Notes: a model not told the origin generated them from the letters alone. A DNA stretch of 64,000 bases from Clavaria fumosa (GCA_951802425.1 OX637795.1:4444501-4508500); one strand, 5' to 3'. Counted from the stretch's first letter, positions 10,626 through 20,996 are shown. Numbers and translations: made by a program.

Positions 10626-11813
10626 TCAGATTCCCGAGATTCCCGGGGCCGATCTAGAACCTTCCAAATGGATTTGAGCCAGGGATTCCACGTCGCGCCA
10701 ATAGGCGAGAAACGAGTCGGACTCCCAACGACCCAAAGTTCTGACAACATCTGGTGGGATCCCTCGTAGTAGAAGTTCGGTCGTTCCGCCAATACGAAAG
10801 CTGTGGCCAGAGAGGACGTGTGGTTTGCCGTTCGCAAACCAGATTCCGTTGCACCAGTTGAGCAGCATCTTTTTTGAGAGCGCTGTCCACACTCCGCCAG
10901 AGTTGTAGGAGAAGAGTGGGAGATCGAGTGGGACGTCGTTTATCCGCAGGTGGTTTTCCATCGATGAGATTGGGTCCGAAGGTCCTGATTGGAAGCATAG
11001 GATCACAGAGGCTCCTCGCGACCCGGTCGTCTTCGTCCAGGGAAGGCGCAGGCTGCGTGAACCTTTCGCCGTCATGACGGCTCCCAGGTCGGAGCGTGCA
11101 GGAACTTTGAGCGGTATATGCGGGCGTTGCGTGTTGGGCAGCAGCTCTCCCAGCCGGTTCTGACACCAGAAAGCGGTCGTCGCCGCAGCGAAGCAGGCTG
11201 CGTCCAGCGGGTTTGAGACGTCACAAGACGCGCGCAGAGTAAGAAGGTTATTGATTGACACCGGCCGACGCAAGGGTTTGATCGAGGTTGCGGGTCGCAG
11301 GTTTTCGATGCCACGAAGGACTTGTTGGAGACGCACGCCCCCCATCCAAGGGGCATTAGAGAAAATGTGCCAGGCCCGCACCCCGGACAAGATATTCCGC
11401 GCTGCTGAACCAGAGTAGCGGCCTGCGAAGGAAGCCCCGAATTCACAGAGGAGTGATTCGGAGGCCGGCAGACGGTCCTGCACAGGGATGTTCCTTGTTC
11501 CACACCAAACTAGGTAAGCGGTGATGCCTCTGTTGTAGTTACGCCGTGTCGACTCTGCCCAGGAGGCGGCAAGAGTGTTTGAAACTGCATCCAGCTCCGA
11601 ATCTGGAGGCGAGATCGCGACAGCTGTTGGAGCCCCCACCAGAGATACCGACGCATCTGTTTGAGCCCCCGCCAGAGATACCGATGCATCATCAGGTGCA
11701 TCCAGGCGCCCAGCAAGGCCGTTGTTGGGAACAGGGAACATGGCTTCGACGCGACCTACCATGATGGCGGCGAGGGATGTCGCGATCAATGATTCAGAGT
11801 TTGATAGCGGCAT
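10626..11813 (-). CDS. Ngaro tyrosine recombinase
   Basis: A 395-residue frame with the expected catalytic order: an arginine in FWCQNRLGELLPN (about residue 215), the HxxR box in LSGHSFRIGG (about residue 338), and the nucleophile region RTLGRWESDSFLAYWR (Tyr near residue 372). The N-terminal SAM-like part begins around SWAESTRRNYNRGITAYLVW. The enzyme would integrate the circular element DNA by strand exchange at a short identity. The N terminus holds a short repeated motif (DASVSLAG, DASVSLVG). No stop or frameshift interrupts it, so it may be functional. It lies downstream of the RT gene on the same strand, and its last codons lie about 80 bases before B1. Confidence 0.85.
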   Translation of the reverse strand: MPLSNSESLIATSLAAIMVGRVEAMFPVPNNGLAGRLDAPDDASVSLAGAQTDASVSLVGAPTAVAISPPDSELDAVSNTLAASWAESTRRNYNRGITAYLVWCGTRNIPVQDRLPASESLLCEFGASFAGRYSGSAARNILSGVRAWHIFSNAPWMGGVRLQQVLRGIENLRPATSIKPLRRPVSINNLLTLRASCDVSNPLDAACFAAATTAFWCQNRLGELLPNTQRPHIPLKVPARSDLGAVMTAKGSRSLRLPWTKTTGSRGASVILCFQSGPSDPISSMENHLRINDVPLDLPLFSYNSGGVWTALSKKMLLNWCNGIWFANGKPHVLSGHSFRIGGTTELLLRGIPPDVVRTLGRWESDSFLAYWRDVESLAQIHLEGSRSAPGISGI

Positions 11814-11824
11814 TGGATGAGAAG

Positions 11825-11974
11825 TTTCTCCTATCTAGCTTGCAATGCGGTACGATACAACAGGTGAGACTGATACGTCAGGCGAGATGGAGGCTGACAT
11901 TTCTCCTATCTAGCTCGAAATGCGGTACAATACAACAGGTGAGACTGATACGTCAGGCGAGATGGAGGCTGACA
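11825..11974. repeat. 75-base tandem duplication between RT and recombinase genes
   Basis: Two near-identical units (11825-11899 and 11900-11974) starting TTCTCCTATCTAGCT and ending GGAGGCTGACAT. Part of the last motif recurs near 12045 (GAGGCTGACATATG). The repeat lies in the 390-base spacer between the RT stop at 12207 and the recombinase start. Confidence 0.85.
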
Positions 11975-12206
11975 TATGGAAGAACTGAGGGAATGCAGAG
12001 ATAAAAGCCAGATGATTACATGCGGAAAGAAAGGGTGTCAACAGAGGCTGACATATGAAAGGAATGAGGAGACGAATAGATGGGCGCTGATAAGGTGCGT
12101 GATGTTTATGTGCAACGAAGGATGTTGAACCATTCGGAGGCGGCGCCCCACCTACTTTAAACACAGAGGACAATTCAGGCGAAGAGAAAGACCAAGCCAC
12201 GGTCCC

Positions 12207-13950
12207 CTAGAAATCAACGGCAAGCCCCACGAACGGCCGCAGGCAGGCGGGCACTTTGGGCGGGAAGGGGAGGCGGGGGAAGGCGGGCCGATGGCCACGG
12301 GATGGACCGTCAGCCAGATTGTGTGCGGACGGGATCCATGACACTTGTAGCCACAAGTCGTGTTCGTGCAGAATTAGAAGGATGCGTCTGAGCACAGCAT
12401 TTTGGCGGGCCCCACGGGACCGACCCATGGTGAACGCGAGCACAACGCCGCGGTTGTCGGAGCGGATGATGAGTGTAGCTTTCCTGATGCCCATCTGGAC
12501 CGCAGCTAGCACCGCCAACTCGAGGGCCACCATCTCCGCCCAACCAATATCGCGGCCGTCCGTTTTCCAACCCTCCAGCAGCGGCCAAGCGAGCCATCCG
12601 CCCCCATAAATGAGCCCGATCCCCCAGATTGTCGAGGCGTCGACAAAGAAGGGGACATCGTGTGCTGGCCCATGTGCCTTGATCTGAATGCCGCAGCCAG
12701 GTATCGAAAGGCGCTCTGTCCACCAACACAGATCATTCAGGACGTCACGAGGCGGGAACAGGCGGATGAAGCGGGATTTCAGGCGGGCAAAATGCGCAGC
12801 GAACGCATGCAGCGATGGGAGGTGTGCACGGCTCGATGGGATGACCACCGAGCAGTGGTTCAGCGAGCCAATGAGTGAGAGACAAGATTGGTTGTCGACG
12901 GAGCGGCCTGGCCTCCAGGCAGCCAGTTTTTCTAAGAACTTCAACCTCTTTGAGTCTGGAATGCAGATGGTTTTTTCAAGAAGGTCCCAGTCGAACCCTA
13001 TGTAGCGGAAGCGATGAGCGAAGGGTGTGCACTTCTCGGGGGACCAAGGCCAGCCTAGTTCTGTTGCCGTTTCCCAGATGAGCGATTCATCAAACGGGTA
13101 AAACCACGGCGGAGAAGCGGAGTCTGCGCAGGGTCGCCGCCAGAACGTGAAATCGTCCGCCCATTTCAGGACAAGGTTGACACCGCATGAGAGGAAGATT
13201 TCTTTTATGGCATCTGCGCACCGCCCGAAGATACCGCTGGAACTCGCGCAACCGAAGCAGCAGCAATGGTCCATGTAGACCAATCCCTGCCAGGCAACAC
13301 ACACATGCAGACGGTCCCTTGGGCGGATGGGCATCCGGCGGTGGGCAGAATCGACATCGAAGACAGCGACCTGTGTGCCTGGGTGGGCATCTAGGACAGC
13401 TGAGAAACAATCAAGGAAGGAGCCCCAGTCGCATTGGAAAAGTGAAGTGTCAATCTCGGAGTTTATAGAGTTTATTGCTGAAGCTGAGCGTGGGAATGAA
13501 TGGTCTTGAATAAGACGGAGTTTTGAAGTCGAGACCACACCGAGGGGTGAGGTCCTATATGGACCATACTTTGCAAAGAACACAGCGGGCTCGAGGGGCT
13601 CTGAGTAGCGCCCGAGGGCCACCTCTTTATTAATTTGAGCTGTAACGAAATCTCTATTGTCTAAAGCGGACTTGTGGTTTGGTGGCGAGAAAGTACTTGT
13701 TATTGCAGAGGAGACACCGAGACTGAAGCCATAACGTATACCTGAGGGAACGTCCGAGAAGCGCTCGAGGACACCAGCCTCACGTAGCGCGGACTCCCAC
13801 TCCTGCCAGCGGAGTGGGGTCACGATTGGGTAAAGACTAGCATCAGGGGTGGTTCTGGGCGCTGTGACCCGCAGCGCCACACCTGGAACAGACATGAGAG
13901 AAAGTGCAGGATGCGAAGCTGCAGTTTCCGCTTGCGCCATTGAAACGAAA
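12207..13950 (-). CDS. Ngaro reverse transcriptase and RNase H
   Basis: The open frame extends upstream to 14630, but the recognisable polymerase starts near 13900 (LYPIVTPLRWQEWESALREA). RT motifs follow in order: LRLIQDHSFPRS, VAVFDVDSAHRRMPI (first catalytic Asp), CFGCASSSGIFGR and LKWADDFTFWR, a WADD catalytic box. RNase H follows with VPFFVDASTIWGIGL, AEMVALELAVL, IRSDNRGVV and SAHNLADGPSR, which supply the Asp/Glu/Asp/Asp set. There is no integrase or protease, as in Ngaro. It overlaps the 3' end of gag in another frame, so expression probably needs frameshifting or re-initiation. No internal stop is seen. Confidence 0.85.
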
Positions 13951-15738
13951 GCAAATTGACTGGCCATTAGGGCCCTTCCATCCGGCTGGCGTCTTCGACA
14001 TGAAGCCATTCGTGGTACTCTGGCAGGCCCTTCCTGGGTGGCCACCACCGCACACATAGCAGACGCCCGAGCGGGGCGCCGGGCGGGGGTACGATCCGCG
14101 ACCGCGAAAGGAGCCTTGGCCGGGAGGGGGCTGGGACTGACCGACCAGAGACGCCCGCGCGTCTCTGATTGCATCCGACACTGCACGGTCCCTCGAGCGG
14201 TCCACGATGTGAGACCAGACTCCGTCGTGGAACGTCGCAGGGGAGAAGGTTCCCGGCCGGGAGACCCAGAGAGTCCGAATGTGTATGTCATATTCCAGAT
14301 ATAAGATGAATTTTGGTTTGAAGTCAATCCTAGCCTGGATCCCAGCGAAGTGTGTGCGGAACGCCTCTGAGATCGCGAGGCGGTCCGGTGAGGCGAGATG
14401 TCTGGCGACATAGGAACAGAAACGTGGCCAGGACTCGACCCAATCCCCAAGGGACATCCCTGGCTCGGCAGCCGAGTCGGACGCCAGTTGGGGTCTCTTC
14501 GAGAGGGGGCCCGCTCCGGAGTAGTCGACAAACAGTGCGGCCCGGCAAGCTTCATTCGTGAGGGCTGAAAGGGGGATGTGTGATGTCCACCCCTCCTCGA
14601 GGATCCCGACGATGCCCGGGTGGTCCGCAACAGCGTGGGCGTCGAGTTGGACGCTGGTGACTCCCGCTGGGAGAGTGTGGCGGGGGATAGCGGCCGTCCC
14701 CGGCAGCGGAAGGCCAGGGTGCGGGGCTGCGGCCAGCAATGGATGAGAGATCATGAGAAGCGACGGCCGGAGCACACCGTCAGCGGAGCTGGAAGCTCGA
14801 GAGAGAGGAGAACTCTTACCCACGAACGGGGGCAGAGCCTGCGGCGCCGCAGGGGCCGGTACACGCGCATGCGATGCGGTGGAGCCGTGTGTGGCTTGAG
14901 ATTGAGACGGGGGCAGATGAGCGTGGGCCTGACCGAGGCGCTGGACCGTCAGCCTCACGGCCTCGGCAAAGACGGGATGCCCGAGAACTTGGTCAAGGGT
15001 GACGCCGGGGTCCGAGTGACTACCCGTGTCTCCCGACCCGACTGGCGGACCCGCAGGATCGCGCGACAGTCCCTGAGCCGCGGGCACAGGTGGCACGCCG
15101 GTGCTAGCAGTATTCCCAGGGCTCGCTGGAGCTCCTGGACCCAGGCCTGGTCGAGCAGGCGAGGACGGCGGCTGTCCAGCCCTGGGGGCAGGCGAGGACG
15201 GCGGCTGTCCGGTCCTGGGGGCAGGCGAGCCCGCTGGGGCCCGGCGGGGCGGAGTAGAGGGCGGTGCAACCGCTGAAGCAGGAGTTCGACCCCGCGGGGA
15301 GGAAGGCGGAGCGCCCGCCGGGGCATGGGGCCCAGGTTCCTGCGAGGCGAGCCCGGCGGAAGGGGAGCGGCAACTCGATTCGGGTAACCCCCCCGAGCTT
15401 CACTGGAGGGTGTTTCCAAGCCCGGAGGTGCATCCGGAGACGAAAGAACAAGGCGGACCTTCTTCCTTCCGGGATCCCTCCCTGCTGGAGGCGGAGGGGA
15501 GCCGGAGGCCGCCCTAGTCCTCCCTTGCATTGCCCCGCCGAAGCTGGCGGGCGTCGACGCGGCTGGACCCTGTAGATGCCGGACGTGCGTGTGCAGAGCC
15601 GGAACCGATACTCCTCCACCCTCCGGTGGGGAATCAGACCTGGATGGAGGCAGGTCAAGCACCCCGGAGTCCCGAAGGGGGTCCCCCTGAGGGGCGGAGT
15701 CACGGGGAGCCACAGCGCTGCGAGTCGTGATAACCATA
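13843..15738 (-). CDS. Ngaro gag-like protein with zinc fingers
   Basis: A start codon sits at the inner edge of A1 (ATGG at about 15738; MVITTRSAVAPRDSAPQG). The C-terminal two thirds (frame 13843-15096) contains LGDWVESWPRFCSYVARHLA and then zinc-binding clusters: CYVCGGGHPGRAC, a CCCH finger in CFRFNGASGNCSF, and CSRCGAAGHSAQNH. The proline-rich middle (15100-15330) is open in a different frame from the N terminus, so at least one shift near 15330 must be a frameshift mutation, an intron or a sequencing slip. A 33-base GC-rich repeat (about 15156-15227) lies in this part. Gag would package the transcript. Confidence 0.7.
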
Positions 15739-15956
15739 ACGCGAGGAGAGGTGGTGAGACAGGTGTGAGGAGGAATGGGGAGGTTCAGGAGAGGGGAAGG
15801 AGGGCAAGGACGATTATATATGTAGCAGGAGGGGGGTATGATGTCATCTGGGACTGCGAGACGCGATGGATCGCGAGAGGTAGAGGTAGTCACGTGAGGC
15901 CTTCGTTGGCCAAGACAACGCGTTCTTGTCACACTCTTGTGACCGAACCCTCCCGT
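15737..15956 (-). repeat. Ngaro A1 split direct repeat (element 5' end)
   Basis: Outer left copy of the 220-base A unit in element orientation. The gag start codon overlaps its inner edge and its outer edge (ACGGGAGGG on the minus strand) marks the insertion boundary. Confidence 0.9.
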
Positions 15957-16405
15957 ATCATAGCAAGGCTACAGGAATTAACAACAGGTTTATCGACAAG
16001 TGAGAGGAAACGCGCGAATACCGTCTGTTAGTTGACATTTCTATATACGGACATGTCCACATATCAGGTGCGATCCGTGCCTGGCCAGGCCTGATATCAA
16101 AGTCATCATTTCCATTATGTCATCATTCGCACGTGCATCCGATTCATCCATTGCACGTGCAAGGTGCATTTGAGCTTGAGTCTATCAAGCTGCGGGCTTG
16201 CGGGTCACCACCATCACCCTTCTCATCATGCTGCATGAAAATATACCTCAATCGTTAAAGCAGAACCCATTGCTCGCTGCCAAGGTCGCAGGGGCCACTG
16301 CACAGCGTTTGTGTCACCGTCGCTCTCCTGTGAATAATCTCGCTACTCTTCTCATCTGGACTCGTGGTACCTCCACTGGAACAGCCCGCTAGTCCTTGCA
16401 TAGAA
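15957..16405. other. Unassigned flank
   Basis: Sequence between the Ngaro element and the phosphatase exon. Two CACGTG palindromes occur near 16130 and 16156. The part from about 16200 could hold a decayed first exon of the phosphatase, but no clear signal peptide or start is visible. Confidence 0.35.
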
Positions 16406-16777
16406 CGGCGATGGGGACAGCAGTCTCCCTACTACCCCGTTGCGTGCTACGCCCCCGTCCCGCATCCTTGTGAGGTGGTCCAGGTCGGTGAGATTTACAG
16501 TCGCCCCACTTGCTTGATGTGTCGATTCGGTTCAAATAGGTCAATATTGTACATCTGTCTCTCGTATACTCTGGGCTCCATTCTTTGTTTGATTGACACG
16601 TGTTCAGCTCCAGCGTCACGGTGCACGATACCCGACGTTGAAGAAGGGTGTAGAGCTCCAAGCGGCGGTCGCGAGGCTCAAGGCGGCCAATCACTACACT
16701 GACGTGCGATATGAGTTTCTCCGCCGGTATACCTATGGTCTCGGTACCAATGCCCTTTTACAATTCGGTGCCGCAGA
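16406..16777 (+). pseudogene. Histidine acid phosphatase (phytase-like) fragment
   Basis: An exon at about 16406-16485 encodes WGQQSPYYPVACYAPVP. After an intron starting near 16488 and ending in TTCAG at 16607, the next exon begins LQRHGARYPTLKKGVELQAA. RHGARYP is the catalytic RHGxRxP motif, whose His takes the phosphate. The exon ends FGAAE before a GTGAG donor at about 16776. Branch-2 acid phosphatases are usually over 400 residues; only about 80 are present and the HD motif half is absent. Secreted phytases release phosphate from phytate, but this copy cannot be active. Confidence 0.75.
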
Positions 16778-16842
16778 GTGAGTACAAATGATCGCTTGAG
16801 CAGGATCAACTGATTGTTTGTCTGGGGCAAGTGAGTGAATAA

Positions 16843-17412
16843 GTGGATCTGCATACCCCCAAGAGAGGGGAAACCGAACACGTACCAGGGAGGCTGAACG
16901 AGTGGGAGCTTCTGACGGAACTTGACTCTCAGGCCGAGAGAAGAACGGCGAGGCCGGCAAGCGTGGCAAGTACGATGTCGTCGGGCACGAACGGACCTGG
17001 ACCCACTGCCGGCGATACCAAGGCCAAGCTGGCGAGCTGGGGTGCCGGGATTGGCTCGTTCTTCGGGAAGAAAGTCCCCAGACTGTCAGTCCCCATCGCT
17101 TCGGCTCCAACTCCGTCGCCGATCACTGTCGAATCCGAGAAAAGATCTCATTCGTTACCAGTCGATACGACGGCATTGTCCCCACCACCAGTGTCCGCTG
17201 ACACGCCCGTCACAGCTTTGAGGCATGATCATGACTTCCCTGGAAGCGAATCGTCGTTGTCGCTTAACGCAAGTATCCCTAGTGGGGAAAACTCATTGCA
17301 GGACGCGGGTCGAGAAGGCAACGCAGACTCGTCACTTGATCCAGTTCACGTTGGAAGCATCGAGTCGTTCCGCACCGCTGACGGAGGAAGCGTGGAAGGC
17401 GATCAGTCATGA
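16843..17412 (+). CDS. Unrecognised Ser/Thr/Pro-rich reading frame
   Basis: A 189-residue open frame. The part from about residue 20 (LNEWELLTELDSQAERRTAR) looks like the end of a helical domain. It is followed by TKAKLASWGAGIGSFFGKK and a disordered tail rich in Ser, Pro and Asp. I do not recognise the family. It could be the 3' exon of a larger gene whose upstream exons are missing, because the sequence directly before it belongs to the phosphatase fragment. No function is proposed. Confidence 0.35.
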   Translation: MDLHTPKRGETEHVPGRLNEWELLTELDSQAERRTARPASVASTMSSGTNGPGPTAGDTKAKLASWGAGIGSFFGKKVPRLSVPIASAPTPSPITVESEKRSHSLPVDTTALSPPPVSADTPVTALRHDHDFPGSESSLSLNASIPSGENSLQDAGREGNADSSLDPVHVGSIESFRTADGGSVEGDQS

Positions 17413-18060
17413 ACTGTTAACGTTTGCAGCTCTCTGGTTACTCTGCATTTGAATCCTTATAATTATGCTAAGAAAACAACCTGCAACCAGTAGACAAAGT
17501 TTATGTGAATGAAATTACCTGGAGGATGCTTGGCTCCTTTTCTGTAGCGAATGACCATACAGTCGCATCATTTTTTGTTTGAAGGCCTCCGCTTCTCTCC
17601 AAATGCCTTCGAGGCGAGAGTCATGTAAGAACCATTGTTTCTGGTCAAGGAAAACTGGACGGAACCGTCTCGGTTGAGGGAATTCACCCGTCTGGCAGAT
17701 TTTCTGTTCGGGGCGCGGTGACGGTCTTGGAGGGAGGCTGCGGCGTCTTTGTGGGCGAGACATGGCGCGACGAGCGCAAAGGCCATCGAAGCGCGTCGAC
17801 CTCCTGGGACATGCATAGCCCGAGCGCGTCGCAGGCCTTGTCAAGAGTTTTGAGGAGAGCGGCAAAGCTTTTGAGCGAGAGACCGTTCTCTTCAACAAGG
17901 TCACCGCGGCTATCCCGTTTGATCTTAGGAGGGTGTCAAGCAATCGTTGCATTGGAGTCGTCCACTCGTGCGAACACCCCCGCCTGCCGCAGCTTCGTCG
18001 CTTGTGGTAGCCTGGTAGGAACAGACGGATAGACGGAGCTCTCGCAATTGCGCGAGAAGA
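17413..18060 (-). other. Unrecognised minus-strand coding-like segment
   Basis: On the minus strand, 17945-17690 reads as a helical stretch (GLSLKSFAALLKTLDKACDA) and then a Pro/Thr-rich part ending at a stop. Downstream the frame is broken by stops. I cannot place it in a family. It may be another decayed gene 3' end. Confidence 0.3.
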
Positions 18061-18061
18061 G

Positions 18062-18931
18062 TTGACACCACATGCGGGCTCCTACTATGGATCTTTGTGC
18101 TTTTCTACATACGACCGACCCGTGAAAGATGGCATTGAAGGTTCCTGGGCACTCAAACCGGATGTTGTTGGTTGCGACGAAGAAATCGCTGGCGACAAGA
18201 GTGTTTCCTGGCGAGATATCCGCATACCCGTTGAAATCAAAGATACCTGGCCAGCCATGGTGGTGCAAGCTGGAACATACGCTCGCTGTATGTTTGCTTC
18301 CTTGCACGGTCGACAATATGTTCTCGCAATCGCATTCAACCACTCATCCAAGGTAGTCTGCTTTCTATTTTTCCACCGCGGCGGCATGACGACTAGTCCG
18401 GCCGACTTGACACGACCGGATGGTTGGAAACACTTCGTTGCCGCCTAGCCTCTGTAAACAATCGCCAATCAGCTGGGCTAGATGACTCTTGCGATAACTC
18501 TCACCTTAACTTGCCTGTTGTTGGTCTCTGCCAAGTGGACAAGCGTATCTTCAGCCGGATTTGTGTCCGTGGGCGGGCAACTCAGGTTATTCGAGTGAAA
18601 AGAGATCAGCTCGGCTCTCAGACGCAGATACAAATGAAGATGCTGGCGCGCTTACCTTCGCCCTCGTCGAGACCCGATATCTCTCCTTCCAAGCCTGAAT
18701 GTCGAAATGACCGCGCTGGGAGGGGGCCAGACTCGTGCCGCCTTGCATTCACGGCAACCACCTGGCTCATTTGACTGCGGATTTGGTTCTCAGTTAGGCA
18801 GCGACGGCATGTCGCGGCCAGTGAGCGGGAGCAAGTCAAAGCTAACGAGGGGCAGCGGTTCGAAGGCGGCGAAGGGCAGCGGGTCGAGAATAGCGAGGGA
18901 GAGCGGAACACAACCAGCCATGGGGGGTTGA
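18062..18931 (+). pseudogene. FunK1-like fungal kinase fragment
   Basis: Residues SWALKPDVVGCDEE, DIRIPVEIKDTWPAMVVQAG, TYARCMFAS and the stretch FLFFHRGGMTTSPADL reproduce the N-terminal part of FunK1 proteins, kinase-like proteins expanded in mushrooms. After a stop at 18446-18448 a second piece (about 18500-18600) contains ICVRGRATQVIRV, which follows in the same family. The catalytic HRD and DFG parts are absent. The 3' end shows an 8-residue Gly/Ser/Lys repeat (SGSKAAKG, SGSRIARE; 18826-18912). I infer a truncated copy. FunK1 function is not established. Confidence 0.6.
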
Positions 18932-19039
18932 TGCGCACGAAAGTTATCTGCACAGAACCAATTGAGCCGCAGCATCCGTCACATCAGTATACATGTCAAT
19001 GTCATAGGTTGTAGTACAAATCAAATGAAGCTACTGTAG

Positions 19040-19425
19040 TTACAACTTCCCCAGGATTTCATTCAGCTTGTCCAATATCTGTTTATTTTCCTTTTGTAAT
19101 TCTTTGTTTTCTTTTCTCATTTCTGAGATGGCGGTTTCAAGTTGGATGAAGCGAGCTTCTGTAAATAATAATCAATAATAAAATTTTAATAAAATTTTTA
19201 TACTTACCATACGACAAATTTGAGCACATTGAGTGCATGGACTGCGGTGGGCTGGAGGGGTCCAAAAGGGATGATGGGGGCATGGGGGGCGACCCATCGG
19301 ACCTGGGGTGTTAGGTAAGGGAGGTACAGTAATGGTTGAGGTTGAGAGAGTACTGACATTGAAATGTCAGACATGTTGTGACCACGACACCACAGGTGTC
19401 GTGGGATGGCGGAGAGAGGGTGCAT
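19040..19425 (-). CDS. Small two-exon frame ending in a coiled coil
   Basis: On the minus strand a first exon (19425-19208) ends at ATG|GTAAGT. A 49-base AT-rich intron (19207-19159) ends in TTTACAG. The second exon (19158-19040) encodes RFIQLETAISEMRKENKELQ, then a Lys/Glu/Leu heptad pattern, and stops at TAA (19042-19040). The last 38 residues make a clear coiled coil. The first exon is Pro/His-rich and has no recognised domain, and the true start may lie upstream. Similar coiled-coil tails occur on transposon-associated proteins, but I cannot assign this one. Confidence 0.45.
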
Positions 19426-19544
19426 GTCGGACTAAGGCATATAAGGGAGTTCTTATCTCCAACTGCTTAGTCATGGCTTGGCACAGTGCGGAGATAACCA
19501 CAGCACCCGTCGCCCCTTCACACAGCCTGCCAACTGCCAACCCT

Positions 19545-19616
19545 ACGCCTGCCAACCCCGCGCCTGCCAACCCTACGCCTGCCAACCCCGCGTCCGCCAA
19601 CCCCGCGCCCGCAACA
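19545..19616 (+). repeat. 15-base tandem repeat (encodes PAPAN/PTPAN)
   Basis: About five head-to-tail units of the type CCTACGCCTGCCAAC / CCCGCGCCTGCCAAC. In the plus frame 19472-19919 they encode ANPTPANPAPANPTP. Confidence 0.8.
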
Positions 19617-19719
19617 CCAATGGCAGACTCTGCTCTCCCTGCACCCACAACACCAGCTGCAAGCTCCTCCCACTCCGCTCCCGAGGTCGAAAACACAATC
19701 CTAACCAATCTCAACAGCA

Positions 19720-19919
19720 ATGACGATGACGACGGCTGCCACGACAAGCTCCCGAGCATCTCCCGTCCCCCCTGGCAGCCCACGCACCCCTGCCCTACCC
19801 AGACCTGCATCCATTGTCCTGGAGATGCAGTCGCAGTCGCAGTCGCAGCGCTCCTGGGGCGCGAGAGGGCACCCGGCAGCGGCATTCCTAGTGTTCCAGC
19901 AGCGGCCTGCGTGGCCGGG
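19720..19919 (+). CDS. Reading frame interrupted by GYP-A
   Basis: The plus frame (PPGSPRTPALPRPASIVLEM ... FQQRPAWPG) runs to the left LTR edge. If the element and one copy of its 5-base duplication are removed, it continues in the same frame at 32162 (QGDRRCEHGAGSDMQDDQS) to about 32295. No domain is recognised. The in-frame continuity may be real or may be chance over roughly 100 codons. Confidence 0.35.
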
Positions 19920-20223
19920 TGTCAGGATCGCTTACATAAGCACATAAGAAAGGTCAGGTTGGGACTGCGAAAGGGAAGCGGGAAGGTCACGGGAAAGTCA
20001 CGTGACCCGGATGGGTGGTGGATTACATAATGCGGAAGTCACGTGACCCGGCCTGGACACATCACATGACTCACGGGGTCTGAGTGTGGGAATGCCGGCA
20101 ACTCCTGGGGTTCCCGCTATATATACTACGTCTTTTTCCTACTTGTACCCTTTTCCCCTTATGTTAGTATCCTCATCATCGACCTTACGTTAAGTTGTGT
20201 GAACCGTGAGACTAAGTCTGACA
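19920..20223 (+). repeat. GYP-A 5' LTR with promoter
   Basis: Begins TGTCAGGATCGCTTAC and ends CTAAGTCTGACA. It holds two GTCACGTGAC palindromes (19997-20006, 20038-20047) and a decayed ATCACATGAC (20061-20070). A TATA box, CTATATATACTA, is at 20117-20128. The self-priming segment ATGTTAGTAT starts at 20161, about 40 bases downstream of the TATA box, where transcription would be expected to begin. Confidence 0.9.
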
Positions 20224-20224
20224 C

Positions 20225-20235
20225 AATACTAACAT
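20225..20235 (+). other. GYP-A primer binding site, self-priming type
   Basis: AATACTAACAT, one base inside the 5' LTR, is the exact reverse complement of ATGTTAGTATT in the 3' LTR (32094-32104); the 5' LTR copy matches over 10 bases. The match to the predicted RNA 5' end, rather than to a tRNA tail, is the arrangement known from Tf1. Confidence 0.75.
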
Positions 20236-20407
20236 CAACCCCTGTCCGCCCTAGCCCCGTGTCCTAACCTGGCTAGCCTGGACCCCTATCTCAAACTGTC
20301 ACACCCTGTGACAGCTTATCCCCCTCATCCTCTTTCTCTTTACCCTGCCTGCAGTGTGTAACAGAACCGCATGAAATTTTTACTGTGTGTAGATGCACGT
20401 GACCAGA

Positions 20408-20995
20408 TGTTACGGTATGTAAGCACGTGATGCACTGCGACCTTTAGTGCCCCGCAACCTTCACACAACACCCGCGACCTGGCTCTAGTGCCCGTAGACC
20501 ATTAACGATCACGTGACCTACAAGCGCCCAGTCACATGACCCTTACCGAGAAGACAGCCCATATTTGTGATGGGACGTCTGTGCGGGATGCCATCATCCT
20601 GTCCCCGCCCGACACCTGTCACCTTGACTCCATCAGCGTTAAGCCTAATCCGGTCCTTTCATTGTTCCCTCCCCTCGCTACCGCTATCCTGTTCCCCTAG
20701 CGCCCTTATCCCCCCTTTAATATCCCATCGCCCCGCCAACCCCGCCCTCGCGACCTTGTTCCCGCCCTCGCGACCACGTGATCGTTCCCTTGATGCGCCT
20801 TCCTCTTCCCTACCGTCGCCACTCTTCCCCCATTCCCTTGTACCTAGGTAGTTACCTTATTACCATGACTTAGTATATATACCAGTAGATACACATCCTG
20901 TATCCCCCAGACTTGTTATTCTCGCAATTTACTCTCCCTGCATCCATCCTGCCCAGCTAGCCTGCCCAGGACTGACTCAGCAGTGAGCCATAACA
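20408..20995 (+). repeat. GYP-B 5' LTR with promoter
   Basis: 588 bases. Contains CACGTG-type palindromes near 20424, 20509 and 20774 and a decayed TCACATGA near 20531. A TATA box, AGTATATATACC, is at about 20870-20881. The self-priming segment CAGACTTGTTATT is at 20908-20920. A near-duplicate of the motif CCCTCGCGACC occurs near 20748 and 20765, and one copy is missing from the 3' LTR. Confidence 0.9.
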
Positions 20996-20996
20996 T

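Larger units (their letters stand above)
9889..15956 (-). mobile_element. Ngaro-type tyrosine-recombinase retrotransposon, full length
   Basis: Read on the minus strand the order is A1 (15956-15737), gag, reverse transcriptase/RNase H, tyrosine recombinase, then B1 (10546-10354), A2 (10354-10135) and B2 (10081-9889). Split direct repeats A1 ... B1 A2 B2 define Ngaro-like members of the DIRS order, which integrate a circular DNA by recombinase rather than by a DDE integrase and leave no target duplication. Both repeat pairs look identical by eye, which points to a recent insertion. A 53-base segment (10082-10134) separates A2 from B2. The element sits at the 5' end of the WD40 pseudogene. Confidence 0.85.

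Noticed and set aside
14955..15932. Single long gag frame including the A1 repeat and ending at 14955
   Set aside because: Only its first third (after 15738) looks like the gag N terminus; the rest is an out-of-frame, Arg/Leu/Pro-rich translation of GC-rich sequence, and the conserved zinc-finger part is in another frame.
16198..16392. Signal-peptide exon of the acid phosphatase
   Set aside because: The frame stops at 16390-16392 and shows no hydrophobic core; it cannot be joined convincingly to the WGQQSPYYP exon.
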